A stretch of 64,000 nt of DNA, from NCBI GenBank assembly GCA_030835025.1, contig JAUQWS010000023.1, positions 86,458-150,457 of the forward strand. The letters run 5' to 3'. The notes under the pieces are model-generated. The model was given only the letters and a program-made list of their open reading frames with translations, was not told where the DNA came from and did not search any database. Shown one piece after another: positions 55,247-63,487 of this stretch. The position numbers were made by a program, and so were the translations under genes. Each line of letters starts with the position of its first letter. Within the stretch, counting starts at the first letter, position 1. The DNA is from Ignavibacteria bacterium (GTDB taxonomy: Bacteria; Bacteroidota; Ignavibacteria; Tepidaquicellales; OLB5).

Positions 55247-57954
55247 TGAACAGACTCCTGCTGAAATATCTGGTTTTACTGCAGCTTGTTTGTATGCAGT
55301 CATTTGCACAGTGGATACCTTTTAATACAGGGACAACATCCAGGTTAACACGTGTATTTTTTGCAGACGCAAATACCGGGTTTATCATTGGGCTATCTGG
55401 CACAACCAGAAAAACAACTAATGCCGGTATAAACTGGTCTGCTGTAACGAACTTCACTGCAAACCATTTGTACGGAGTGTTTTTTAATAATACTAACACG
55501 GGGTACGTTTGCGGTGACGGAGTTTTCTTTAAGACGATTGACGGAGGCGTAAGCTGGACTCCTCAATCAGTGCCTGCTGAATTGTACAGGAATATTTTTT
55601 TTATTAACGACCTCATAGGGTACAGTTGTGCCATCAACGGTTTAATAATCAGAACAACGAATGCGGGAGCCAACTGGTCGGCGCTGAATACGGGTACAAC
55701 TCAATTTCTCCAGAATGTGAGATTCGCCGATGCTCTAACCGGTTACGCATGCGGCAGCAGCGGAACTTTGATCAAGACAACAAATGGCGGTGAAAACTGG
55801 ATTACCCTGACAAGCGGAACAACTCTTCCCCTTTTCGCGTTGGCTTTGGTTTCACCTACAGTCGCATATGTAGGCGGCGATGCCGGAATACTGAAAAAGA
55901 CAACTGATGGCGGGGCAAATTGGATAACCCAAAACTCAAATGCTGCAAACAGGATAGTTAATTTTCATTTCCTGAATGCAAATACCGGTTCAGGTTCAGG
56001 GCAAGGAAATATTATTATCAGGACAACTAACGCCGGTGCTGAGTGGATAATGCAGAATAGCGGCATTACCGGTGAAGATTTTGAGGGTGTTTACTTCACA
56101 TCCGTTCAGACTGGTTATCTTGCTGTATCAGACGGCAGGGTGCTGAAAACGACAACCGGGGGTTTCCCTGTTCCTTCTGCTCCTAATCTTCTTTCCCCGT
56201 TGAATGGTGCAGTGAATGTGAGTCTAACGGCACTGCTGGATTGGGATACGGCAACTGCTGCCAAAACATACCAGGTGCAAATAGAGACTGATTCGAATTT
56301 TGTAACCCCGGTACTTGACTCATCGGGTATAGTTAATTCACAAATGAACATACCTGCGGGGACACTCTCTAACAACACTTTGTATTACTGGAGAGTAAGA
56401 AGCGACAACGCAGGGGGGTCAGGTCCGTGGTCAGTAATTTTCCGTTTTAGAACTATAGTCGCTCTGCCTCTTGCTCCGGGATTGCTGCTCCCTGTTAACG
56501 GTGCTTCAAATGTTTCGTTAACTCCGCTTTTTGACTGGGACAGTAACTCCACCGCAACTTTTTACAGATTGCAGGCGGCGCTTGATACATCATTCACAAA
56601 CCCGCCGGTAGATATTACAAATATTACACAGTCCTTTCTGAATCTGGTTTCTCCTCCCCTGCAAAATAATTTCAGGTATTACTGGAGAGTAAATGCCACA
56701 AACCCCGCAGGTACCGGGCCGTGGTCTGCTGTTTTCAATTTTACAACTGTATTGGGACTCCCTGCCGCTCCCGCACATCTATCTCCTCCGAATAATTCAA
56801 CCGGTATTTCATTGACTCCGGTTTTGGATTGGGTAGATGATATTTCGGCAACATCATACCGCATACAGCTTTCCGAAGACTCAACATTCACTTCACAGAG
56901 TATTATGGACTCAACGGGTTTCAGCATTTCTTCAATTACTGTTCCCGCGGGGCTGCTGACAAACGTTAGGAACTATTTCTGGCGGGTAAGGACAACTAAC
57001 CCCATAGGAACAGGACCATACTCTGTGCCATGGAAATTCACGACCTTGCTTGCGCCGCCTGTTCAGCCCATACTTGTATCACCGCCTAATAATTCAACCG
57101 ACATTTCTACTACTCCCACACTTGACTGGGACAGCGTTCCGTATGCAGCAAGTTACAGGATTCAAATATCAACAGATCCCGGATTCGTGACGACAATCAC
57201 GAACATTTCCGGCCTGACTGCTTCGCAGTATAACGTTCCGGGTGGAGTGCTGGAAAACAATACCTTATATTACTGGAGGGTAAATGCAACCAATGCAGCA
57301 GGTACGAGCCCGTTTTCTGCTGTTTGGAATTTCAGAACTATCATTTCTCCCCCTGTAGCTGCACCTAATTTGATAAGTCCGCCCAACGGAGCCACCAACC
57401 AATCAGCAACTCCAACCCTTGATTGGAATGACGTATTTGGAACTAACGGATACAGATTGCAGGTATCCAATGATTCGCTTTTCAATAATATACCGGTACT
57501 GGATACAACTATCACGCCGTCACAATTCACAATACCGGCAGGCATTCTAATTGGGAATACTTATTATTACTGGAGAGTCCGCGGATTCAACGTTGGCGGA
57601 TTCGGTCCATGGTCAGTGACCTGGCGTTTCCGTACGGGACCGATAGGTATTTCTCCTCTGGGCAATGAAATTCCTGCTGAATTCAAATTATACAGCAATT
57701 ATCCCAATCCATTCAATCCTGTTACAACAATCAAGTTTGATATTCCCGTAAGTGACAGGGTAATGCTTTCTGAAGTAAAATTGACGGTATTTGATGTAAC
57801 AGGAAAAGTAATTGCCATTATTGTGAACGAAAGGCTGAATCCGGGTAAATATGAAATTGCGTGGGATGCTTCGCAGTTTGCAAGCGGCATTTACTTTTAC
57901 AGGTTGACTGCGGGAGAACATACGGGTATAAGAAAGATGATACTTCTAAAGTGA
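55246..57954 (+). CDS. Secreted YCF48-type propeller and FN3-repeat protein with T9SS domain
   Basis: 902 residues; signal peptide 1-21 (SFAQ). Residues ~25-305 contain about seven propeller units with the mark TTNAGxNW or TTDGGANW (YCF48/BNR type). Five FN3-like repeats of ~98 residues follow (~308-800), each with P..L.SPxNG/NS...TP.LDW and YYWRV. The C-terminus is a T9SS type A signal (YSNYPNPFNP, VFDVTGKVI, GIYFYRLT). The start shares one base with the PorU-like stop (TAATG), making it a likely dedicated cargo of that peptidase. Probably adhesive or structural; ligand unknown. Confidence 0.8.
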   Translation: MNRLLLKYLVLLQLVCMQSFAQWIPFNTGTTSRLTRVFFADANTGFIIGLSGTTRKTTNAGINWSAVTNFTANHLYGVFFNNTNTGYVCGDGVFFKTIDGGVSWTPQSVPAELYRNIFFINDLIGYSCAINGLIIRTTNAGANWSALNTGTTQFLQNVRFADALTGYACGSSGTLIKTTNGGENWITLTSGTTLPLFALALVSPTVAYVGGDAGILKKTTDGGANWITQNSNAANRIVNFHFLNANTGSGSGQGNIIIRTTNAGAEWIMQNSGITGEDFEGVYFTSVQTGYLAVSDGRVLKTTTGGFPVPSAPNLLSPLNGAVNVSLTALLDWDTATAAKTYQVQIETDSNFVTPVLDSSGIVNSQMNIPAGTLSNNTLYYWRVRSDNAGGSGPWSVIFRFRTIVALPLAPGLLLPVNGASNVSLTPLFDWDSNSTATFYRLQAALDTSFTNPPVDITNITQSFLNLVSPPLQNNFRYYWRVNATNPAGTGPWSAVFNFTTVLGLPAAPAHLSPPNNSTGISLTPVLDWVDDISATSYRIQLSEDSTFTSQSIMDSTGFSISSITVPAGLLTNVRNYFWRVRTTNPIGTGPYSVPWKFTTLLAPPVQPILVSPPNNSTDISTTPTLDWDSVPYAASYRIQISTDPGFVTTITNISGLTASQYNVPGGVLENNTLYYWRVNATNAAGTSPFSAVWNFRTIISPPVAAPNLISPPNGATNQSATPTLDWNDVFGTNGYRLQVSNDSLFNNIPVLDTTITPSQFTIPAGILIGNTYYYWRVRGFNVGGFGPWSVTWRFRTGPIGISPLGNEIPAEFKLYSNYPNPFNPVTTIKFDIPVSDRVMLSEVKLTVFDVTGKVIAIIVNERLNPGKYEIAWDASQFASGIYFYRLTAGEHTGIRKMILLK
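56166..57650 (+). repeat. Five tandem ~295-bp units encoding FN3-like domains
   Basis: The units start near 56166, 56470, 56764, 57058 and 57355. Each encodes an opening like SPPNNST or SPLNGA, a LDW core and a YYWRV strand. DNA identity between units is only moderate, so the duplication is not very recent. Confidence 0.65.
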
Positions 57955-58049
57955 GTCTGGTGGCAGATTATCGTTTCTTTATCGTAGTTTCAGCATGTCA
58001 TGTTTTACTTCTTTATTAAACGGAATGACATTTGAGGGTTCTTTTCGGG

Positions 58050-58703
58050 ATGTTTAAAAAAATGCTTGACAGTTCAAGGAACAATTCTCTTGCAAACAGA
58101 TTACGTCGAAAAAGATTTAGAATGTTCAGAAATATGCTCAAGGAACTACCCCGGCCTGTAAGGATCCTTGATCTTGGAGGAAGCGAGAATTTCTGGATAC
58201 AAATGGGACTAGCGGGAATCTCTGCCTACGAAATAACACTGGTAAATACTGAAGAAATCAGAACAACCGCCGGGAATATCAGATATGTAAAGGAAGATGC
58301 CTGTAATTTCGCAAGTCTTGGACTGGAATTTGATATTATTTTCTCCAATTCTGCGATTGAGCATATTGGCGGAAGCGAAAGAATTAAACTACTGGCAAGC
58401 GAAATAATATCATCAGGGAGGCCCTTTTTCGTCCAGACTCCTAGCTATTATTTCCCTTTTGAGCCTCATTTTCTCTTCCCATTCTTTCAGTATTTCCCTG
58501 AAAGATTTATGATCTTTTTGTTATTGAATTTCAACATGGGCTGGTTCTCCAAATGCAACAGCCGTGCTGAAGCAATTGCTCTCATACGCAGTAACCGCCT
58601 ATTGAAAAAATCTGAACTCAAATATTGCTTCCCCGGGGCAAAATTGATAAAAGAGAGATTTCTCGGGTTGACCAAATCATACATTGTGCTTGGAAGTAAA
58701 TGA
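58050..58703 (+). CDS. Class I SAM-dependent methyltransferase
   Basis: 217 residues from the ATG at 58050, which has GAGGG 11 bases upstream; a TTG at 58032 would add six residues. A very basic N-terminus (RLRRKRFRMFRNMLKEL) precedes motif I ILDLGGSENFWIQ and the post-motif IIFSNSAIEHIGG. The C-terminal half has a hydrophobic FFQYFPERFMIFLLLNFNMGWF segment that may touch the membrane. It follows the glycan/T9SS genes after 95 bp and may modify a glycan or lipid. The substrate is unknown. Confidence 0.75.
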   Translation: MFKKMLDSSRNNSLANRLRRKRFRMFRNMLKELPRPVRILDLGGSENFWIQMGLAGISAYEITLVNTEEIRTTAGNIRYVKEDACNFASLGLEFDIIFSNSAIEHIGGSERIKLLASEIISSGRPFFVQTPSYYFPFEPHFLFPFFQYFPERFMIFLLLNFNMGWFSKCNSRAEAIALIRSNRLLKKSELKYCFPGAKLIKERFLGLTKSYIVLGSK

Positions 58704-59022
58704 TATGTTATTGTTTCTTGAAGATCAAGTGAATGCTTAAATATGATCTTTTGTCATAAAAGCCGAAGAGCTTCACTTGGTAGTTTCTGTTCAGTGCTGA
58801 CGAAATGGTGTAATACTATAATCCATTTGAAAATTATCATCGCGAAGTGATTTCCATTGGCGCGAATCGAAGATAGAGAAGGCAGATTGCAAAATCTTCC
58901 TTCTCTATTGCCAAAAATCAACCTACCGTTAACAGGGTATGCCAACGCAATCAAATTATTTGTTTCTCTGCCGTAAACACGCTATTTTCCATTTGCAGTA
59001 AACTTATCACTTAAATATGGTA
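58704..59022. other. ~320-bp spacer with a long hairpin
   Basis: No gene is seen. It contains a 16-bp near-perfect hairpin at 58873-58908 with the loop GCAA. Confidence 0.5.
58873..58908. repeat. 16-bp hairpin with GCAA loop
   Basis: ATAGAGAAGGCAGATT and AATCTTCCTTCTCTAT pair with one mismatch around GCAA, a GNRA-type loop if transcribed rightward. No T-run follows, so it is not a standard terminator. Confidence 0.6.
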
Positions 59023-59053
59023 TTGAGTTCACTAACGAAATAGGTTAATTTTG
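59023..59053 (+). promoter_or_regulatory. Promoter TTG-N20-TAATTTTG for the small membrane protein
   Basis: TTG (59023-59025), 20 bases, TAATTTTG (59046-59053), placed 45 bases before the ATG. Same elements and spacing as the promoter at 37120-37150. Confidence 0.6.
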
Positions 59054-59098
59054 ACTAGTTTAATTAGGTAATTAATAAGCCTATAGGAGACTCGAATA

Positions 59099-59233
59099 AT
59101 GAAAGCCGTAAATTTACTGATTTCAACGTTCCAGGTTATAGTAGTAGTGCTTTACATACTCTTTTACAATGTTCAGTATTTCTACTCTTTATACGGAACA
59201 GTACAGAACCTGATAAGTGTTGTAGCAAAATAG
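59099..59233 (+). CDS. Small (44-residue) single-span membrane protein
   Basis: An ATG with AGGAGA eight bases upstream begins MKAVNLLISTFQVIVVVLYI and ends LISVVAK. Residues ~5-30 form one continuous hydrophobic, aromatic-rich helix; the last 14 residues are mildly polar with a terminal Lys. I know no matching family. The case for a real gene is the full set of signals: a consensus promoter 45 bp upstream, a strong ribosome site and a 12-bp-stem terminator directly after the stop. It stands alone between the methyltransferase and the leftward DUF5916 gene. Function unknown; small proteins of this shape often regulate membrane complexes. Confidence 0.75.
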   Translation: MKAVNLLISTFQVIVVVLYILFYNVQYFYSLYGTVQNLISVVAK

Positions 59234-59265
59234 AAGGAGATTATTATTCAATAATCTCCTTTTTC
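59234..59265 (+). terminator. Rho-independent terminator
   Basis: AAGGAGATTATT-ATTC-AATAATCTCCTT, a perfect 12-bp stem followed by TTT, beginning at the base after the small-protein stop. It also faces the end of the leftward DUF5916 gene. Confidence 0.9.
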
Positions 59266-59287
59266 AATTCCCCTTGCACAATCTAAC

Positions 59288-61558
59288 TCACAATTTAAAC
59301 AGATATTGGAACTTGGCAAAAAACTGCCTTTGTGATTCAACAAATCTTGACCTTCCTGCAGAATTGCGGTAATCGGTCAAATCATGAGTTGAACCGATGT
59401 AGAATATAGTAAATGGGTTCCATTTGTAGCTGAAAAGCGGATCGACATCAAATCTCTTATCAAACGAATCATACTGCACTATAAGCCGGAGGAAGAAATG
59501 TTTTGTGAACTGAAAAGAAGTCTTATTCCTGAAAATGTAACCTGCATACAGCTTCTCGCCGCCTCTATTCCTGCTTAACTCATAATAATAGTAAGTATTT
59601 TCCAAAGTCAGGTTATTCACCGGTTTCAAAGTGAGCCAGAGTTCAGAATTCAACCCCCAACCAACAAATGACGGCTCTTCATCTCTTACAATGAATTTGC
59701 CGGATTCAATGAATGCTCCTCCCCTTATCCTTGAATCAGTATTAATGTTCAGATTTATCCACCCTCTGTGTACATTCTTGTGGTAAACGTCATAATAATT
59801 CTCATTATTTACAGCAAGCATTCCAATTGAAAAATTGATCTGCTTTGCAAACTGGAAATAGACTTCCGGCACCAGCCATTGTTCTTTTATCCTGTTATCA
59901 TAATCATACTGAGTGCCTCCGCTGAAGCTCGGCTCTACCCTAAGCAAAAACTTACTTTGTGGATAGATTGTGAACCCTTGCCACACGCCTATTTCACGGA
60001 AGTCATTCTTTCCGAGATAACCCAGGTCCCTCCTTGCTTCGGGAGGAGCAACATTAATGTAGAACTCACCGTTCCAGTGTCTGGTTTTTCTTGTAAGATT
60101 TATCGTGCCTCCGAAATTAGAATAAGCTTCTCCGTTGAATCCGGCATCATTACCGCTTTTGTTGAATTGAGTAGTTTCTTCATAAAGTAAAGAATCGTTA
60201 AGCTCTTTTGTAAAGTAACCAAGCAGCTGCCAGTTGATATAATAGTTCTTCCAGAAATTCAGTGTTCCGTCAAAACCTATTACCCTGTTGTAACTATCTC
60301 CAACTTCACGGTCAGTGCCTATTAGTCCAAGGAAAGACTCCCCGGTAAGACTTTTCTTCAGCCTTATGACATTGCTGAATGATTTAAGGTCAGTTTCCAC
60401 CACGTCACTTCCGTATTTTTTGGGAATAATGAAAGGTGTATTCTCATCATAGCCCATCAGGTAACCAACATCAAACGCATCTATTTTTCCAATCATCTTC
60501 GCAGTAAAAAGGGGATTATTCAGCATCCTAGTATACACAACCTGGAGCTGAGAACTGAAAGTGTTCATTCCATCAAGAAAGAAGGGTCTTTTTTCAGGAT
60601 AAAAGATAGCTGTTGATGTATTGACATCTACCTGAGCTGCATCAGACTCAACCTGTGAAAAATCCGGGTTGAAACTTAGCTCTCCGGTCAGATTGGAAGT
60701 GAATCCATATTTAACACCAAATCCAGCATCACCTTTTATCTTTTCGTTGATGAATTTTGAATCCGGGTCACCGGATCTTTCCCTGAATCCCAACTGAGAG
60801 CCGAGTACAAACGGAAGAAGTTCAAGCTGTTTGCCTTTCTTCAGGTTTCTGAATCCGCGCAGCACACCTGCCTGGCTCATTAACTCTGAATTATCTCTTG
60901 ATATCTTAGCCCATGACATTTGTACCCTGCTATCACGCGGCCTTGTGCGTATTATGTGGACACCCCACTCCTGTATATCTTTTTCCGGAAATCGAAGGCT
61001 CTTAAAGGGTATTGCTATCTCAACGATCCATTTATCTTTGTAAATCTTAGCTTCCGAATCATAAAGCATGTCAAAATTCATTTCCTCACTCTGTTTCGTC
61101 CAGATCCCGTCACCCTGAATTCCATACGGGTTTAGGAATATTTCGTAAGCCTGTTTGTTGTCATTATATGTATCTATCAGAACCCCGACATAGTCATCAT
61201 TGTATATTTTGTCCCTATCTGTAAGGCTGACCCTTAGCTTTGACATCTGGTTATCATAGCAGATGAAAGCTATGTACAGATTATCGTCATCATAGGTCAT
61301 TTTCACATCTGTTTTGACAAGTGCCTTGGTGTTATCGTTGGGTTCTATCTCAACAAAATCAGTAGCGGTTTCGCAGCTATCCCAAACCGGTTCATCAATA
61401 CGGCCATCAATATTGATCGATAAACTGCTGCATTTTGAAATTGTTATCGAGGGCCTGGTGTTTGCAGTAGTAGAATCACTTGAAGAAGCATCCTGGCACC
61501 TGATGCAGAGCGGGAAGATAAATAATAGAATCAGTATATAACAGAAGCCCATTTTCAT
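59288..61558 (-). CDS. DUF5916 outer-membrane protein with CBM9-like domain
   Basis: 756 residues. Signal peptide ~1-20 (PLCIRCQ; Cys20 could be lipidated). Residues ~40-230 form a family 9 carbohydrate-binding-like domain (NIDGRIDEPVWDSCETATDFVEIEPND, VKMTYDDDNLYIAFICYD). Then comes the DUF5916 barrel, with SFNPDFSQVESDAAQVDVN and YPEKRPFFLDGMNTF, the family's most conserved stretch, and a final aromatic strand (FFAKFQYLFKL). Members are outer-membrane proteins of unknown role, sometimes near peptidases. It is divergent from the BamA-like gene, with 132 bp between them. Confidence 0.88.
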   Translation of the reverse strand: MKMGFCYILILLFIFPLCIRCQDASSSDSTTANTRPSITISKCSSLSINIDGRIDEPVWDSCETATDFVEIEPNDNTKALVKTDVKMTYDDDNLYIAFICYDNQMSKLRVSLTDRDKIYNDDYVGVLIDTYNDNKQAYEIFLNPYGIQGDGIWTKQSEEMNFDMLYDSEAKIYKDKWIVEIAIPFKSLRFPEKDIQEWGVHIIRTRPRDSRVQMSWAKISRDNSELMSQAGVLRGFRNLKKGKQLELLPFVLGSQLGFRERSGDPDSKFINEKIKGDAGFGVKYGFTSNLTGELSFNPDFSQVESDAAQVDVNTSTAIFYPEKRPFFLDGMNTFSSQLQVVYTRMLNNPLFTAKMIGKIDAFDVGYLMGYDENTPFIIPKKYGSDVVETDLKSFSNVIRLKKSLTGESFLGLIGTDREVGDSYNRVIGFDGTLNFWKNYYINWQLLGYFTKELNDSLLYEETTQFNKSGNDAGFNGEAYSNFGGTINLTRKTRHWNGEFYINVAPPEARRDLGYLGKNDFREIGVWQGFTIYPQSKFLLRVEPSFSGGTQYDYDNRIKEQWLVPEVYFQFAKQINFSIGMLAVNNENYYDVYHKNVHRGWINLNINTDSRIRGGAFIESGKFIVRDEEPSFVGWGLNSELWLTLKPVNNLTLENTYYYYELSRNRGGEKLYAGYIFRNKTSFQFTKHFFLRLIVQYDSFDKRFDVDPLFSYKWNPFTIFYIGSTHDLTDYRNSAGRSRFVESQRQFFAKFQYLFKL

Positions 61559-61690
61559 ATTATGAATACCTGTTTATTTGACGTGATTCGCCTGCAGAAA
61601 GTTGCACTTTTCATTTATGATGCTTGACGTAAATAAATGGTTTATTAATGACTTGAAAATTCAAAGCCTGCCGCAAATATTGACCCTGTA

Positions 61691-63481
61691 ATGAAAATTT
61701 CCACGCAAAATAGGTTTCTTTTGTCCTTATTTCCAGTCTTTTTAACATTTCTTTTGGCGTTTGCAATGGAATTGCCTTCACAAACAATCACCAGAATTTC
61801 AAAAGTGAATTTCGAAGGGAATAGTGTTTTTTCGGATAAAGAACTGAGCAATTTCATCTCCTCTAAGGAAGGCGCGCAATTAATCGAAAATCAACTAGAC
61901 CTGGACCTTAAGAATATCGTGAAGAATTATCAGTCTGCCGGTTACCTGGATTGCCGCATTGCTGAATTAAGAAAAGAATTCAATTTTGATTCAACAACCG
62001 TCGAATTAAGCATTAAAATAGATGAGGCTAAACAAGTCCTTATCGGAGATGTGGTAATTACCGGTAACAGGATATTTACTGCATCTTATCTCAAGGGTCT
62101 TATTGAAACCAGACCGGGAGTACCGCTTGAAGAACGGGCATTGGATGCCGATATGAAAGAGATACTGAACCGGTATGAAAAAAGAGGTTACACTTTTGCT
62201 ACGGTTAGTATAAGTAATATTGAAACTTATTCTGATGGATCAAACACCAGGTTAAGAATAAATATCCGCGTAGAGGAAAATGACAGGGTCAAAATTGATA
62301 ACATTATAATTGAAGGAAATACCGCTACTAAAAGAGAAGTTATCACCAGAGAGATCACTCTGGGAGAAAATAACACCATATCCAGGGAGAATCTTCTTGA
62401 AATAAAACGCAGACTTGAAAACATCGGGTACTTTGAAAGCGTTGAGCAGCCGAAGATCCTCAAATATAAGAACTCAACTGTTCTTCTTATAAAAGTTCGC
62501 GAAGGGAATACAAATACCTTTGACGGAGTTTTGGGATATGTGCCCCCCACTCAGTCAGAGGAAACCGGTTATTTGACCGGACTTGTCAATCTTTCTCTTA
62601 GAAATCTTTTCGGAACCGGCAGAAAGCTTGAGGCGAGGTTTAAGAAAGAGATCAAAACAACCCAGGAGCTGGAACTGAAATACCTTGAGCCCTGGCTACT
62701 AGGTTATCCCGCAAATGTGAACCTTTCATTCTTTCAGAGAATAGAGGATTCCAGCTTCATTAAACGCGATTTTGGAACCAAAATCGATGCAATGCTCTCA
62801 AAGAAATTCACTCTTTCGGCTCTATTCAGTTTTGAACGCGTCATACCCTCTTTGACTGAGAATATATTCTCGGTTTTTGACAGCAGGGTTCTTGCTGCCG
62901 GGATCGAGCTTCGCTTCGACAGCCGGGATTATGTTTACAATCCTTTTTCCGGTCTTCTGTACAGAACATCCTATACCGCAGGACAAAAGAAAATATACAA
63001 TGCATCACAGTTCACAAATTACAATGTTCCTTCAGATTTCACCGTTCAAAGAGGTTCCATGGATCTTGATTTTTATTATTCATTCTTCAGAAGGCAAAGT
63101 TCACTGATCGGAGTACACGGTATAGAAATCCGAACACCGAGATTTGAAACTGCCGACCTGTTCAGATTTGGCGGGATAAACTCGGTGCGGGGCTACAGAG
63201 AAGGTCAATTCCTTGCCTCACGCGCGGCGTGGAGCACTATAGAGATCCGCTACTCGCTTACAAGGAAGAGCTTCGCAGCTGTATTCTATGACATGGGTTA
63301 TTACCTCAGGCCGGATGATGAGATATCGGCAATTCAAGCCCAGGAAGGTTTCGTTTACGGTTACGGGCTGGGAATAAGAATAGAAACAGCTCTTGGAATG
63401 TTCGGAGTCAGCTATGCTCTGGGTAAAGGTGATTCAGCACTTGAAGGCAAGGTTCACTTCGGGCTTATCAATGATTTTTAA
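61691..63481 (+). CDS. BamA/TamA-family (Omp85) outer-membrane protein
   Basis: 596 residues; signal peptide ~1-30. About three POTRA domains (~32-265; e.g. ISKVNFEGNSVFSDKELSNFI, IGDVVITGNRIFTASYLKGLI, IDNIIIEGNTATKREVITREI) precede a 16-strand barrel with the conserved loop-6 motif FRFGGINSVRGYREGQF and a final strand ending GLINDF. Omp85 proteins insert outer-membrane proteins or move substrates through the membrane. With only three POTRA units it is shorter than BamA (five) and is nearer TamA size, so it is probably not the essential BamA. Confidence 0.88.
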   Translation: MKISTQNRFLLSLFPVFLTFLLAFAMELPSQTITRISKVNFEGNSVFSDKELSNFISSKEGAQLIENQLDLDLKNIVKNYQSAGYLDCRIAELRKEFNFDSTTVELSIKIDEAKQVLIGDVVITGNRIFTASYLKGLIETRPGVPLEERALDADMKEILNRYEKRGYTFATVSISNIETYSDGSNTRLRINIRVEENDRVKIDNIIIEGNTATKREVITREITLGENNTISRENLLEIKRRLENIGYFESVEQPKILKYKNSTVLLIKVREGNTNTFDGVLGYVPPTQSEETGYLTGLVNLSLRNLFGTGRKLEARFKKEIKTTQELELKYLEPWLLGYPANVNLSFFQRIEDSSFIKRDFGTKIDAMLSKKFTLSALFSFERVIPSLTENIFSVFDSRVLAAGIELRFDSRDYVYNPFSGLLYRTSYTAGQKKIYNASQFTNYNVPSDFTVQRGSMDLDFYYSFFRRQSSLIGVHGIEIRTPRFETADLFRFGGINSVRGYREGQFLASRAAWSTIEIRYSLTRKSFAAVFYDMGYYLRPDDEISAIQAQEGFVYGYGLGIRIETALGMFGVSYALGKGDSALEGKVHFGLINDF

Positions 63482-63487
63482 TGAGCC

